Assembly (NCBI GenBank): GCA_013399115.1
Contig: VXAA01002214.1
Span: 313,593 to 377,592 of the forward strand
Source of the DNA: Anseranas semipalmata
Taxonomy: Eukaryota > Chordata > Aves > Anseriformes > Anseranatidae
DNA: 64,000 nucleotides
Reading direction: 5' to 3'
This document shows, in pieces, positions 12,188-45,774 of the stretch. A program made the translations under genes and the position numbers. Position 1 is the stretch's first letter. Every line of letters starts with the position of its first letter. The notes under the pieces were generated by a model. The model worked only from the letters and a program-made list of their open reading frames with translations, had not been told where the DNA came from and searched no databases.

Positions 12188-15001
12188 ATGCATACTTTTT
12201 TTTTCTTAGTAAGGGTATCCCCAAATTTAAGGACATCACCATATTTATTTTGTTCCAGCAAAGCAGAGCACTGATCCTCTACCACGATCGAATAGCCAGC
12301 ATCATTCCTCTCCTGTAACTTTAATTTACTCCCAAAGGTACATGTTCCAAATAAAATTGGTGCTTTTTATTGTTTAATACTGCTTACCTCCAAAAAGAGC
12401 TATGAAACCAAGTCAGATTCTACAGACTACATTCTACATTCGTCGCATGTGTGTCTGCCTCTGCGTGGAGGCTTGCTTTTAACTCTCACTCTGTAGAGAA
12501 GCATATCTGTAGCTAAGCTGAAATAGTCCAAAATCATTGCAAAATAATACATGTCACCAGAATCGCCTCATGACTGCAGTTAATAATCCAACAGCCAGAT
12601 CAATGTCTGCTGAAGTCAATGTGACATTTTCACTTGTATGTGAAAGCCTAGTTATGAATTGTGAGATAACAGGTCTTCTCTGTAAAATCTCAATCCCGTG
12701 CAAATAGAACTAAAGAGCATTTGACCTAAGCTGGTATACATTCATCTTGGCCAGCAGTCCTTATATCATGCTCCATACTTTAAGATTAAAATGGATGAAG
12801 ACTCCATACACTTTCTTTTTCCACTTTTTTGTCATCTTGAAATCTACTACAGTTATGGGTAGCAGGTATATACCCTAAGAATTAAACATGGCTTGGACAA
12901 CAGATCATCATAACTCTTCCAACTCCAAATGATATGTGTTAGAAGGTTACCGAAGATCAAAACTGATATAGTTATTTATGGAGTGTTGTAGAGAACTCCA
13001 GTGAGCCTCCATATGATGCCTTGTACTGCCTCTTGTAATACTAGTTTTCTTAAGTAGTTCAGGAAACACTGCTGCTAGATCACAGACTATCCAGCCACGG
13101 AGCCATGCCAACAGCCCTTTAGTTGTCTATGTTAATGTGTATAACGGATTTAGGAAATAAAGCAAATGTTAAAAAGATCTATTAGATAACGTATCAGAGC
13201 AAACAAGCAAAGCTGCATAGAGATTTATCTGTACAGTTAAAACGATGTTATGGCTACAAATGTATTTCTTGAAAAGACTGGAGAGACTGTCCTAAAGTGA
13301 GAGGCTCTGCTGACACAGCAAGCCACTTAAGTTAATGTAGGAGTCACTGCATAAAATTTAAGAATAAGTTAGACCAATTGTAAATTGCAGACTTTATGAG
13401 AAGTCATACTCTTGATTTAAACTTCACCAAACTCATTCACTGCTTAGACATTGGTTATCCAGTTTATTGACTTATAAAGATAAAAGCAGTGCTTTTTATT
13501 AGTCCAAAACCAGACAAGAATATTCAACAAAGATGTTACTCAAGACTATATTTTTTACAGTTCACTAGCATTCAAAATACATCTGACAACAAATGGTATG
13601 CTTTTATCCTATGTAAGTGAGAGGGATCTTTCTACCAGCTACTGTCCCTTGTGGCTGTTGTTAATGATGAAAGGCACAGCTCAGCCTTTCCAGGAATTGC
13701 CACACACTTCAGAGAGCTCTAGATGTATGGTCCCAGGCCAACTTCTTAGCAGACTTCTTGACATCTAGTTCTTACCTCAGCTGAATCCACCATGCAGCCT
13801 ACTTCCAGACTCAAAGGATTATCCTTTCCCCAGCTTCTCTCATTTCTCACAACTTGGGACAGCCCATTCAGCAGGGACCAAGTGGACAGACACAGAGGAC
13901 ATCTTTTCTCCTTAGGAGACTCATCAGTCCACAAGCCTGGGCTCAAAATATTTCCTTGGATGAAACATTACATAAACCTTAAAATATACAGTTAAGAGAA
14001 ATACTGAGAAATGTGTCTACCTGCAAAACCATCAAGTAACATCCAGATACCCTGAATCTGACAATGAATACTTTCAAAAGTAGACTTGGAATGAAATTCC
14101 AATTACATTCAGCAGGTTTGGAAACTTTTTTTCTTTCTTTCTTTATGAAAACCTCAGAATTTTCTATTTTTCTTCTGCCAGAAAACCCAAGATGTGAAAG
14201 AACAAAGAAAGGAAAAATTAAGGGCTCAATAAAGTCATCTATCTGGACATTACCAACCCTCTGGAAATGTATAGTTCTGGGACTATTTTTTATCTGATCT
14301 ATTTTGACAATCCTCACACGCCACAAAAATAACTTAAAACTTGAAAAGCCTCTCTCAAAGATGGGAGAGCAATACAGTTACTAGCATTCCAGTTTGACTG
14401 AGACAGCAGCTCGTGTGATGTTCTCTGCCCAATTTTTATTAATAATCCAAGTTGCTTAACACTTAACTCTGGAAGCCAAAGTGCTTTCTATTTTTCACGC
14501 TCTGTAGTCCCTAAAATACTGTTTTTAACATAGCCTGCAAGCCATTTCACTTTTATCTACATAAGAGTTAATGAGATGCACACCCTGTCAAAATCCCACT
14601 GAAAACCAGATTGCAAAACTTTAATGCTTCATTACTCTGTTGTATACTGTATGTACCTACTTAACAGTATTCTCTCTGAAATTCATTTCCTTTCAACAAA
14701 AAATAGCAGCAGGAATTGCCAGAGCAGAATACTTTTAAGAATATGTAAATTTAAGCAATTTTATTGTCATGTTCTTCTTTTTCTTTAAAAAAATATTTTA
14801 TCTTAAATAGAATAACTTCTTTCTCAAGAACTCTTTAAATACATTCATAGATCAATTTTTACTTCAAACCGTTATTATGTAGTCAATCTACCCTCTTTAC
14901 ACTTACAGTGCTATTTTATATACATATATCATTGGTTTACCTACCTACGCTGATGAAGCATTCCCATACTGTTTCCTCAGAGGCCTTCAAGAGAAGCATG
15001 T

Positions 15002-15100
15002 CTTGTGGTTAACACACTGGGCCGAGGATCAGAAGATCTTCTTCCAGCTCAAGGGACTGACAAGTTTCTGCTTACTTTAAGCACGTTACTTCCTTTCTAG
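15002..15100 (+). mobile_element. MIR-like (CORE-SINE) relic
   Basis: The order GTGGTTAACACACTGGGCC, GGATCAGAAGATCTTC, CCAGCTC and finally GCACGTTACTTCCTTTCT parallels the MIR/CORE-SINE head and body (GTGGTTAGAGCACTGGACT, GAGTCAGGAGACCTG, GGCAAGTCACTTCACCTCTCT). Strongly diverged, so the family is tentative. Confidence 0.5.
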
Positions 15101-15468
15101 ACAACTCTGTCACAAAATATATACAACAAAACGTTCTCTTTTCCTCACATTTTCTGTCTCACTGGAATTCTACGTTCTCCAGAAGAAAAACCTATTTCTG
15201 TGTTTCTTAGCCTATCTAGTAGCTTTTATTGTCTCGTGCAGCATAAGTAATAATAATAGTCTCATTGTGGAGGTCAGCCACATCCATTACAGTTTCCCAG
15301 ATAGAAGTGACCAGGTTGGACCTTTTCATTACTAGAGCACTGTTCATGAAGAACTCTCTGGGTTTTGTTCATGACCAGGTTGATATTGCACAGAATTTAA
15401 ACTGATTTACTGGAGCTCTAGTAGCACAAACAGTGTCCAAAACTTCTCATGTTTTTTTTCTTCAGCAG

Positions 15469-15555
15469 GAAGCACGTCATGGCTCAACAGAAGACCAGCA
15501 GTACTGGGGCAGTGCACACACCCAGCCCGGCCACCAGCCACCTCCAGCAGTGGTG
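15469..15555 (+). other. candidate isolated exon
   Basis: A T-rich tract and CAGCAG acceptor lead into 87 bases of G+C-rich sequence that end GTG|GTAAGG, a good donor. The phase-0 frame is open for all 29 codons (EARHGSTEDQQYWGSAHTQP and following). The acceptor is of NAGNAG type (exon start at 15466 or 15469). No parent gene recognised; all three frames are open, so this is weak evidence of coding. Confidence 0.3.
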
Positions 15556-16399
15556 GTAAGGATACACCATGGGAAAAGTGAGAACTGGGCAAGCATATGA
15601 TCATTTTCTCAGCTCTTTAGTCTTCGGTTCCTGTCACCAAATGTGTATTCCTGAGCTATGTGTGGCATTTAATAATCCTCATTTTATTTTTTTGAACAGC
15701 AATTTGTCCAGTCCCTCCTTCTGCTCTTATAAACTTCAGAATCTTCAGGATGCTGTCAGGAAACTCTGCAGGACTACTATTTAATCACAAAAAGAAATAC
15801 TTCTTGTCTGCTGCGAGTCTGCCTCCCGCCTGCCCCATGTGATGCCTCCCAATTTCTGGGGATCGTGCCCCATCCTCTGGGTGTTTTTGGGTTGCTGTCC
15901 GAGTCCGTTCCCTGCTCCCACCTGGACCTTGAGCCGTTCCCCTTGGGTTTCACCTGCTTCACAGTTAGCGAGGGACGCAATGCAGCAACGCTTACCACAA
16001 TTACCTCAGCACGTTTTATTTTTAGCACCCACCATTTCTTCCGGAAGAGAAGATTCAAGCTAAGTATTGATGTGTTTAGAAGGAAAACATTCGACAGTAA
16101 GTAGACTGCAAAATGGACTTTTACACTTATCAGGTTTACCAGGCAGCCAGTCACCTTCGCGAGGTGAGAAGCTCCGTTAAAGCTTTGTTACCACCTTTAT
16201 CCTATGGTTGACTGCAGACTTCGGGGATTATGTCAGGGAGCAGTCGTTTTCACACTCCATAAACTCTGATTATCAGGTCATAATTCTGGTGTCCAGGCTG
16301 ATTCACTGGAAAGTCACAGATGAGACCTCCTTCTGAACAGCATTTTACTTACTCGGTAATTTCACCATCAATTAGCAAAGAGGCAGTCCTGAGAGCTCT

Positions 16400-16625
16400 T
16401 ACATGCGCGAGGACTCCTAGAAATGAAGCCCCTGGAGCCCCTCCAGCGACGCCCGCCCCCCCGAGCGCTCGGAGTTCGTTATTTCCTCACAGGAGCCTCC
16501 CCCACCCCCCGCAGGCGCGCAGACCGGCCCGCGCGCCGCCAGGTGGCGCCGCAGCGCTGCGCCACGCGCCCGCCTGCACGCGCCCCGCTCGGTCCAGGTA
16601 TCCATGAAAGGGCAGCGGTGCTGCC
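16400..16625. promoter_or_regulatory. small CpG island 1.5 kb downstream of the GPI 3' end
   Basis: A compact CpG-dense block in otherwise AT-rich sequence. It could be a promoter for a downstream transcript on either strand. Possible donors are GTGAGG on the minus strand (about 16490) and CCAG|GTATCC on the plus strand (about 16597). A weaker G+C rise lies at 15800-15990. Short open frames within it match no protein I know. Confidence 0.6.
16536..16549 (+). promoter_or_regulatory. CTCF-type binding site
   Basis: CCGCCAGGTGGCGC fits the CTCF core CCASYAGRKGGCRS at 13 of 14 positions. It lies inside the CpG island downstream of GPI. It also contains an E-box CAGGTG. Confidence 0.55.
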
Positions 16626-18140
16626 TGCGAGCACAACTGCCTCTTGAAGTGTAATTTAAGCTGTGAGCAGCTCACCACCTTTTTCTGCAAGAGCTAGGGG
16701 AAATATTTCTGAAAGTTAAAATTAGATGATATCTACTAGCTTAGAGCCTTTTTTGTTTGCCTTTCTGTAGCAATTTCAAAATTCCTCAGTAAACATTTGT
16801 TTCACAAGCCTGAAATCACCACTACTGGAGTATTGTTTTATTACACACAAACAGTATCAGTCTTTCTGCTGTCCTGCTTTGCATTTTGACTTAAAAGGAT
16901 GGTAGCAACAAGAGGTGATGTTATCAGTGAAAACAGTGCTTGTCCCACATCAGTAAACACTCCCCAAAATGATTTTTGTAAACAGTACATATTCTTTTCA
17001 GAGTTAGAGAATAGATACTGTTTCCTTTCTTCTCCAAGAAAAAAATTCAGAGTCTGAAATTTACAAGAGTTAACACAGACAAAACAACAAGCCTCTCCCA
17101 AGGTACCACTTGGGTAACAATAAGCATCTTCACCCCTACCTCTGAACAAAGAGAAGGAAGTTACCTTTTCAGATCTCAGTTGCAGGAGCTCTTACACAAC
17201 TGAAAGTTTTTAAACCTCTTGTGAAAATGTTTTACCTGCCTCTGGGAGGTTAGTGTTGTGACAGTGTTTTGTGGAGAAAGTGCTTTATAAAGCTGATCAA
17301 AAAACAGAGCTCTAAGTACTATACGCACTCAGCCTAAGTTCAAATCCATGCAGACATTGTCAAGCCCCATGAAGGAACTACTGGTGTCAGATTGGCAATA
17401 TCAAGGCTGATGCTGCCAATCTATTGGCAGCAAACATGCACATTAAGAGTTGTATGCTCAGACTTCCTAGTCTGAGTAGCATTTGTCACAGAATTCACTG
17501 TATGAGAATCACAGCTAACATCTTATTTTTCCCTTCAATGGTTGTGTCTTACCTTTATTAAAGGTGTTATGGAACAATAGCCACAGCATGCTAGTCTGCT
17601 AACAGGGAGGGGTAACAGTGGTAGAGAATTAGAGGATAAGCAACTTGTTCACAAATAGTGACATTATTCTCTAGTCAGATTTCTGTCAGTACAGTGATGC
17701 TGATTTAAGACTGAGATAAACCACCTCTGGAGGGTACCAAAAAATACATTTCTGCAAGTGATGCCAAACTTCAGCTTCTCATAGTTTTCCAAACTTTCAA
17801 GAGCTCAATATATCACCGTCACTCCAGGAACCTCTTTCCTTTTTGAATCTGTGCAGAGCTTCCATAGCTTCTGGAGAAATCAATACAGACCTACCAACAT
17901 TAGTAAACTTTTCAGAGTAGCACTGAAAAATCTGCATCTTGCTCAAACGCATTAACATGCAACCTGAGCAGTTTATAGCTGTAGATAACTCAATTCTTTG
18001 AACATACTTCTAGCTTAGAGCAGACCCAATCCAAGGCAATGACATGCCAGGCAGAAGTTAGTACACTTGACTTTAGAGAACCTTACACATACTAAGGCAA
18101 ATGTTACTAGGCCTACACTTTAAAGATACAGAAAAATGAA
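16626..18140. other. spacer between CpG island and GPI 3' end
   Basis: AT-rich, with no gene seen. GTTCAAATCC at about 17339 resembles a tRNA T-loop, but no cloverleaf forms around it. Confidence 0.7.
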
Positions 18141-18161
18141 AGTTTTACTCACCCATCATCT

Positions 18162-18167
18162 TTTATT
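18162..18167 (-). terminator. GPI: GPI polyadenylation signal
   Basis: AATAAA on the minus strand 290 bases after the TGA, followed within about 40 bases by a U-rich stretch (plus-strand 18120-18150 region). It is the first canonical hexamer in the 3' UTR. The 3' UTR would then be about 310-320 nt. Confidence 0.75.
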
Positions 18168-18456
18168 TTCTAATATCATGTGATCATCTTTAAGGAAGTT
18201 GACGGATAAGAAGTGAGGAACATACCAGCTGAACTTTACAGATCAACAACCACAAAAATAGAAAGCAACTATACAATCTCAGGGTTTCACAAAACTAGTT
18301 TTCATTTGTAACACTTGACGCAACAAAATTAACTGCAACAAGTGAAGAAGCTACATTGGTAAAGTGCTATTTTTGTTACAAGTGGCTAAAAAAAGCACAA
18401 CTACAACAGACTTGAGTATCCGGTGGTTAGATTGTCGATGTCCTCAATCTTTCATT

Positions 18457-40323
<21,867 letters not shown>

Positions 40324-40398
40324 GTTAGCGGCCAGGGAGGGCTGAGGCGGGCTCAGATGCTATGCGGAAGCGGGCAGGGCGAGCGGAGCTGGTGCGGC

Positions 40399-40450
40399 CG
40401 CCCCCGCTTTTATAGCAGCAAGCTCGGCCTCCTGCCGGCGGCCCCGCCCC
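40399..40450 (-). promoter_or_regulatory. GPI: GPI core promoter: TATA box and GC boxes
   Basis: On the minus strand TATAAAAG lies at 40414-40407, 84-91 bases upstream of the ATG. A start site near 40384 and a 5' UTR of about 60 nt would follow. GGGGCGGGGC (Sp1 type) is at 40450-40441. GCGGGGGCG (Sp1/EGR1 type) at 40407-40399 directly abuts the TATA box on its downstream side. The start site is inferred from spacing only. Confidence 0.75.
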
Positions 40451-40712
40451 GGCCCCAAACTCCTTCCCCTCTGCGGGGCGCCCCGCCGCGGCCGGGGTTC
40501 CCTCGCTGCCGTGAGAGGGAGCTGGCGGGGGGCCGGGGTCCGAGGTCCCTGCACGGGGGACACCCCCGTCATAAAGCCCCGCGTTGCTGCGAAGCGCGGC
40601 TTCCCCGCCCCGGGGCACCTGTGTGAGGCAGCGGGTGCCGCTCCGCCGCGGCTCCGCTTGTGCGGGTGCAGGAGGGCGGTGGGATCGCTGTTGGTGTTGG
40701 GAATTGACCCGG

Positions 40713-40722
40713 CTAAAAATAA
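40713..40722 (+). promoter_or_regulatory. MEF2-type site upstream of GPI
   Basis: CTAAAAATAA matches the MEF2 consensus YTAWWWWTAR exactly. It sits about 330 bp upstream of the predicted GPI start and stands out as an AT block inside the CpG island. Motif match only. Confidence 0.4.
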
Positions 40723-41184
40723 TGTCTTCCCTTCTGCCGCCTCGCAGGGGCATTTTCAACCTGGGCGGCTCCTCCAGCCTGGTTCTGCGTGGCGCAGCCC
40801 AGCTGAGGGCTGTGGGAGGCCGGGGTACCACTGCTCCTCAGCCTGAGGTCTCAGCGCCAGGCCTCAGGGTAGCGACAGCGCTCTGAATCCCGGTGTGGCA
40901 CCAACCCTGAAACCTGCTTCGGGCAGCCGCTGCATGACATGTTGGCTGCTCGGCCTTTCGCTCTGGCAACCTCGGCCTCCCCCAGGCTGTTACATAAGGA
41001 GCTCGCTCACTGTCTGAGCTGAGCGGCTGCGGCCTGGATGCCCGCGCTGCTCTCTGGCGCGGCAGGCCTCCTCCTGAAGGCAGGCCAGGGCAGGCAGACA
41101 AGCAGCTGCTCGGTTCTTCAAGGAAAAAAAGGCTGTTTTGGGCACAGGGCAAACGTTGCTTAAATATGGGCGTATAAAGGCCTA

Positions 41185-41285
41185 TGTCAGATTCTGGGGA
41201 TTATACTTTTGAGGCTTAGGTGAATAAATCCCTGTGAAGTCATATTTTAAGTGCCTAAGCCCCTTTATGGATCTGGGCCTAAATC
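41185..41285. mobile_element. possible small inverted-repeat element relic
   Basis: Perfect 8-bp inverted repeats GGCTTAGG (41213-41220) and CCTAAGCC (41254-41261) inside a block that ends GGATCTGGGCCT. The word pattern resembles GCCTAAG-type MITEs seen in turtles and crocodilians. Assignment uncertain. Confidence 0.3.
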
Positions 41286-43428
41286 AGTCAGACCATGAAC
41301 TTGACTCAGATCACTAAAATCACAGCCCAACTTTTAAGCAATAGAATCTACATCTTTTTCCTTACTGAAAATCCAAAAATGTTCTTAATTGATCCTGAAT
41401 TATGTTAGCAAATATATACCTCGGTTACAGTGATAATAAACTGTGATAACATGATAAAGGTTCTTCCTTACCTCACAGCACACTTGTTTGTTTCTAAGCT
41501 TTGGTTTTTCAAACTTAAAATAACCGTTTAACAAGCCAAAGTATTTTTCTTCAGCCTAATAAATCTTAAACACTTTATAAGTTTTCATTTCTTCTGTATT
41601 TTTGGTGGCCACTCTCATCCCTGCCTGTCATAGGTTTGGGCAACTTCTCCAAGGCAACGCAGGTTCTTTCATGCTGCCTAACCACTTATCAGTGGCTGTG
41701 GTTCCCTGCATGCTTTCACGTAAGGAAGGAAAATGAAAAGACAAGTAACAATTGGACTATGAAGGTGACTCCACAAAGAAGAGCACAAATGCCCAGAAAG
41801 TCTTTAAGAAGCCACTTCAGTCATCATGCACACTGCCATGTTAACTTTATAAATTTTCCTTCCTTTTCAAGGTTTTTAGGATAAAAAGCTCAATAATACT
41901 AGACTCCCGTTCATAGTCAGGCTATAACCTACGAAGTAAAGTTCTTTGGCCTAATAAATGTCTCCTTTCAGTCATGGAGAGAGAAAAAATACCCATTTTA
42001 AAATGTTAACTTTATTGTGTCAGTCATGAAATATTCCTGACACACCTGTACATTTTTTCTCAAATCAGGGCTAATGGGATTTCATTAAAGTAGTCCCACC
42101 ACATCCCTACCAAATCCAGCGATACCTTACATACATTTTCCTCAGTTTCTTTTCTGCTGTCAACAGTAGTTACCCCACTTTCATTGTCCTCAGAGCACCC
42201 TTCACATCTTTTTACTGATTAGTCTCAATCGGAAGGTCTGCCATTTGTACAAATTTACATTCACTTCTCTTGACGGTCCTCCCAGATATCCTGTTGTCTT
42301 CTTAAACACTAATGATGTCTCAATTTTGCTTCTACTTTTCCTCTTTTATTATTTCAAATTTGGCAATTCCGCTATCCTGCTTTCACTGTAAAACTCTGGC
42401 AATATCTAAGTTATAATTCTCTTCTCGAAATTCAGAATTTCACTGCGTCTTGATACTTGACCTGCTAAAATGTCTTCCTCTGATTCCTTTATTAATTTTT
42501 CACTCATTACTGTAGTTCTCTGTTTTTCTCACCTCACTTTTCCACTTCTTTTGCAACCTACCCAACCACAGTACAGCTCTGTAGCTTCTTACTGCTCTGA
42601 TCATGTGGCAATCTTGAATCTTGTAATTGTTCTTTTCCTTTTCATATGAAATTTGAATCCCATGTCCTTACACAGCGCAACTGCCTAACTGTACCTCAGT
42701 CCATGTTTCAACACAGCCCTGTTCAATTTTGTTTCCCCTTCCCTGTCTTTTTTTTTATCATGGTCCTTGCACTACTTGAATTGTCTGCAAATCCTTGAGT
42801 TTTAAATCTTCAGAATCTTCAAGTTTATCTGACCTAAACCCAAAGTCAGCAGGATTTTGTTTGCTTCAAATCCCAAATCTACAAGCATTCTCCTCATACT
42901 TAATTTTATTTGTGCAAGAATGTATAGGCTAAGGGAATCAGTAAGGACATACTAAATCTGGTTCACAGTATGGACAATAACATCACTGGCTTGCTGCCAA
43001 TTCCACTTTCTAAAATGCTAATTTTGTTACTCATAACTACTGTTCATGCTGTTCACATACTGTAAATTCCATTTGCTTTCTTTTGTAACACTTTATTCTA
43101 AGATTGTGAAATGTTTTCTCTCATTTCATTAACCTTAAACTTTTTAAATTATCTGCCATTTATATTTTCTTGCATGTTCTTTGCTGCCAGTACTTCCGTA
43201 CTTCCTGTCTTCTTTCCCTGGGCTACAGGGTATACACTCCCTAGAAAGTTCTAGAGTTGAAACTATTCCTGCAGCAGACTATGCAAATTTCATGACATAT
43301 GAAAAAGATATCTAGGTCAAGGTCCTAATTTTAATCTCTGAAGTCCACAGGATAAGGTTTGTAGCTGTTCCAGGAGCTGCTTGCCTCTCCTTAAGCTGTG
43401 CAACAGCTGACCACTACAGGGACAGTGA

Positions 43429-43597
43429 GGCCTTGTCCACATTGAAAAGATCAATTGATTTCATTGTAGGGAGTAGAAGAAGGATTTGGACCTGGGAGGT
43501 TCAGCAGTTGAGACAGCTGTTTCTTTGACAGCTGCTAGCTGTCATACCAATTTCCCCTAAGATTAATTTTAAGGCAACTCTAGTGTAGATGGAAGCC
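43429..43597. mobile_element. possible MITE relic
   Basis: The ends are GGCCTTGTCCACATTG and CTAGTGTAGATGGAAGCC. The second, reverse-complemented, resembles the first and also resembles the GGCCTTGTCTACACTAG-type termini of old reptile and archosaur MITEs. The internal sequence is not recognised. Confidence 0.35.
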
Positions 43598-45760
43598 ATA
43601 ATGCAAAACAAAGACAAAACTTTAGACTAATAGAAGAGAGATAGTGTGAACATAGTGATGCTTCGGCTTTTGCAAAACATCCAGCTGAAACACATTCCCA
43701 TTCCAGAAAGGCCAAAGGCTATCATAGCGAGGGATGACACCCTTTGGGGCTGAGAAAAGGCATTTTAGTCAAGGATATTCTGTAATTGATGGAGATCAAT
43801 TTTCTGACCTATATGGTACAATGGTGGATTTACCATTTTACAAATGCCAGCCTCCATTAACAACAGCTGCACAATGACCTACTTATAAAAAAAGACAAGT
43901 GAAAATTCCATTTTGCAAGACAGCTGCATAGAAATTAATATTTCCAAATGAATGTGTAGAGCCTAAATACTACTGCCTCAGGCACTTATGCCAGAAAGGT
44001 TAAGTGGCACGTTTAATAGATAATCTCTATGATTAATTTATCAGAAAGAACCAAGTGGCTAATTTCCCCTAATTGAAATTTCCCAGCATGATAGAAATTT
44101 TTCATATATAATTCCACTTCCAGTTAAATCCATTGTACTAACTCACTTTATTATATGAAAGCAAACAAAACTACAGTCTTGAATCCTGCTTTTGTTTTCT
44201 ACTAAGGAAACAAAATATTTGAGCAGCAGCAGAGAAAGTAGTAGATTCTTGTGAGGATTGATAATAAGAAATGAGTCTGGATTTTCAAATCAAGTCCCAG
44301 GTTTCAAATATGAAAAAGGGGCCAGATTCACAGAGTGCTCTACAGCCATCAGTTTTTGTTTTTAGCAGTGGAAGAAACCTGATCCCACACTGACTACAGT
44401 GACTTAGGTGGAATACAGCTCACAACAGCAAAGAAACTTGTGCTGAGATTGGAGCAGATTTCAGGAAAAAAGCACATGGCAATCTGAGGTCAGGACTGTG
44501 TCAACATGCTAATTCTGAAATATTTGAGCTGATCATCTACATCTACATCTACATTTTTAAGTACTTCTACCAACTTTAAATGCCCTGAATTTTTAAGAAC
44601 AGGAAGGTTTGCAGGGAGAGGTAATCTTTTTACTCAGACTGCAATGATCAGATACAACTCTTTTTCAGGTTTGGCACAGAAAGAGCAAACTTCATGCTAA
44701 GGATAGACAGGGAGCAATTGCTCTGAGTTTAACTTTGCTAGGTTAATCAGTTAAACATTTTGAGGGATAAAATGGTACCAGCATCTGTGACAGTGGAGGA
44801 AACTGGCAAGGGGAGAAGTAATACAGGTCTTAGAACAGAGAATTGCAGCTACACATTTCCTTTGGGCCATGAGGAAGTACATGTGTGGAAAGTTTCCATG
44901 CATTGTAAAATCAATGTCTCCATTATATCCATATTTTTTCTGCTCTGTCATTTTTGCTCCTCAGCTTGTCTTTTCAGAATGCTTTTTAAGTCTTTCTTGA
45001 TGGTCAGGACAACGATCACAGGTGGTGATTACTTTGTTTAAAACTCCCACTGCTAACTCATTCTGGTTTATCGCTTGGCTACAGAAATTCATTACAGTGT
45101 GAAGTAATTGGTTGTAGTAATTGTACTGTTCATATAGCCTTCATAAGGACTTTTGGTTCATTAGATAACATATATAATTTTGGAATGTGCATGTTTAGGA
45201 AACATATTGATGGCTCTTGTGCAGAGAGGATTTTCTGATGATTTCCTAATGAGTCGCTGGAACTAACTTGCATTCCTAATTCCAGGTCCTGCGCCATGTC
45301 TTCTATACTAAAAAGTGTTGCCATTGATTAGATTAACGATATGCAAACACTTCTTGGCTAGTAAGTAAAATTGTATTTTTAATATTCTTTAAATCTGCCT
45401 CAGGTTTTACAGGTTTTAAAACTCACATCGAGAATTTGACAGATTCCACTCCCTTCTCTTCCCCCCTCAGAGGGGCTGGGGTGTGTGTGGAATTCTTAGA
45501 TATTCCAGCTACAGACCTGCCTGGTCTTCACTGACTATGCCCCAGGGAGTAGCTTCAGACCTGGAAGAGGGACCGAAAATCTGGGCCCGCTGCAGGGCCC
45601 TGTCATCCCCAGCCACTTCCCCGGCAATGCAGCAGTGCAGGGCAAATGCCCTGCGAGGGAAACGCAGCCATTGAGAAGAAAATAGTAGTAATGTACAGCA
45701 ACTCTGTGGCAGTCACTGTTCAACGCTTTGTAGCAGTTCTGCAGCTTTGCTAATCAGCTA

Positions 45761-45774
45761 CCAACAGATGGCAG
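45761..45774 (+). promoter_or_regulatory. CTCF-type site, intergenic
   Basis: CCAACAGATGGCAG fits the CTCF core at 13 of 14 positions. It is located upstream of GPI in the intergenic region. Confidence 0.35.

Larger units (their letters stand above)
1..15400. other. non-coding region left of GPI
   Basis: No exon with convincing coding and splice signals. Long open frames at 113-610 and 2460-3074 (plus) start at TTG, lack splice support and match no family I know. The second lies in a C-rich stretch that is naturally poor in stops. Contains the LINE fragment at 1255, the homopurine repeat at 5775, the poly-T duplication at 11.7 kb, a CTCF-type site at 8240, and the SINE relic at 15.0 kb. Remaining sequence shows nothing I can name. 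Confidence 0.7.

Noticed and set aside
17339..17348. tRNA T-loop-like GTTCAAATCC
   Set aside because: No acceptor, D or anticodon stems can be formed around it.
45470..45674. Possible terminal exon after the acceptor-like CTCTTCCCCCCTCAG
   Set aside because: No matching donor or nearby polyadenylation signal, and the 63-codon frame matches nothing known.
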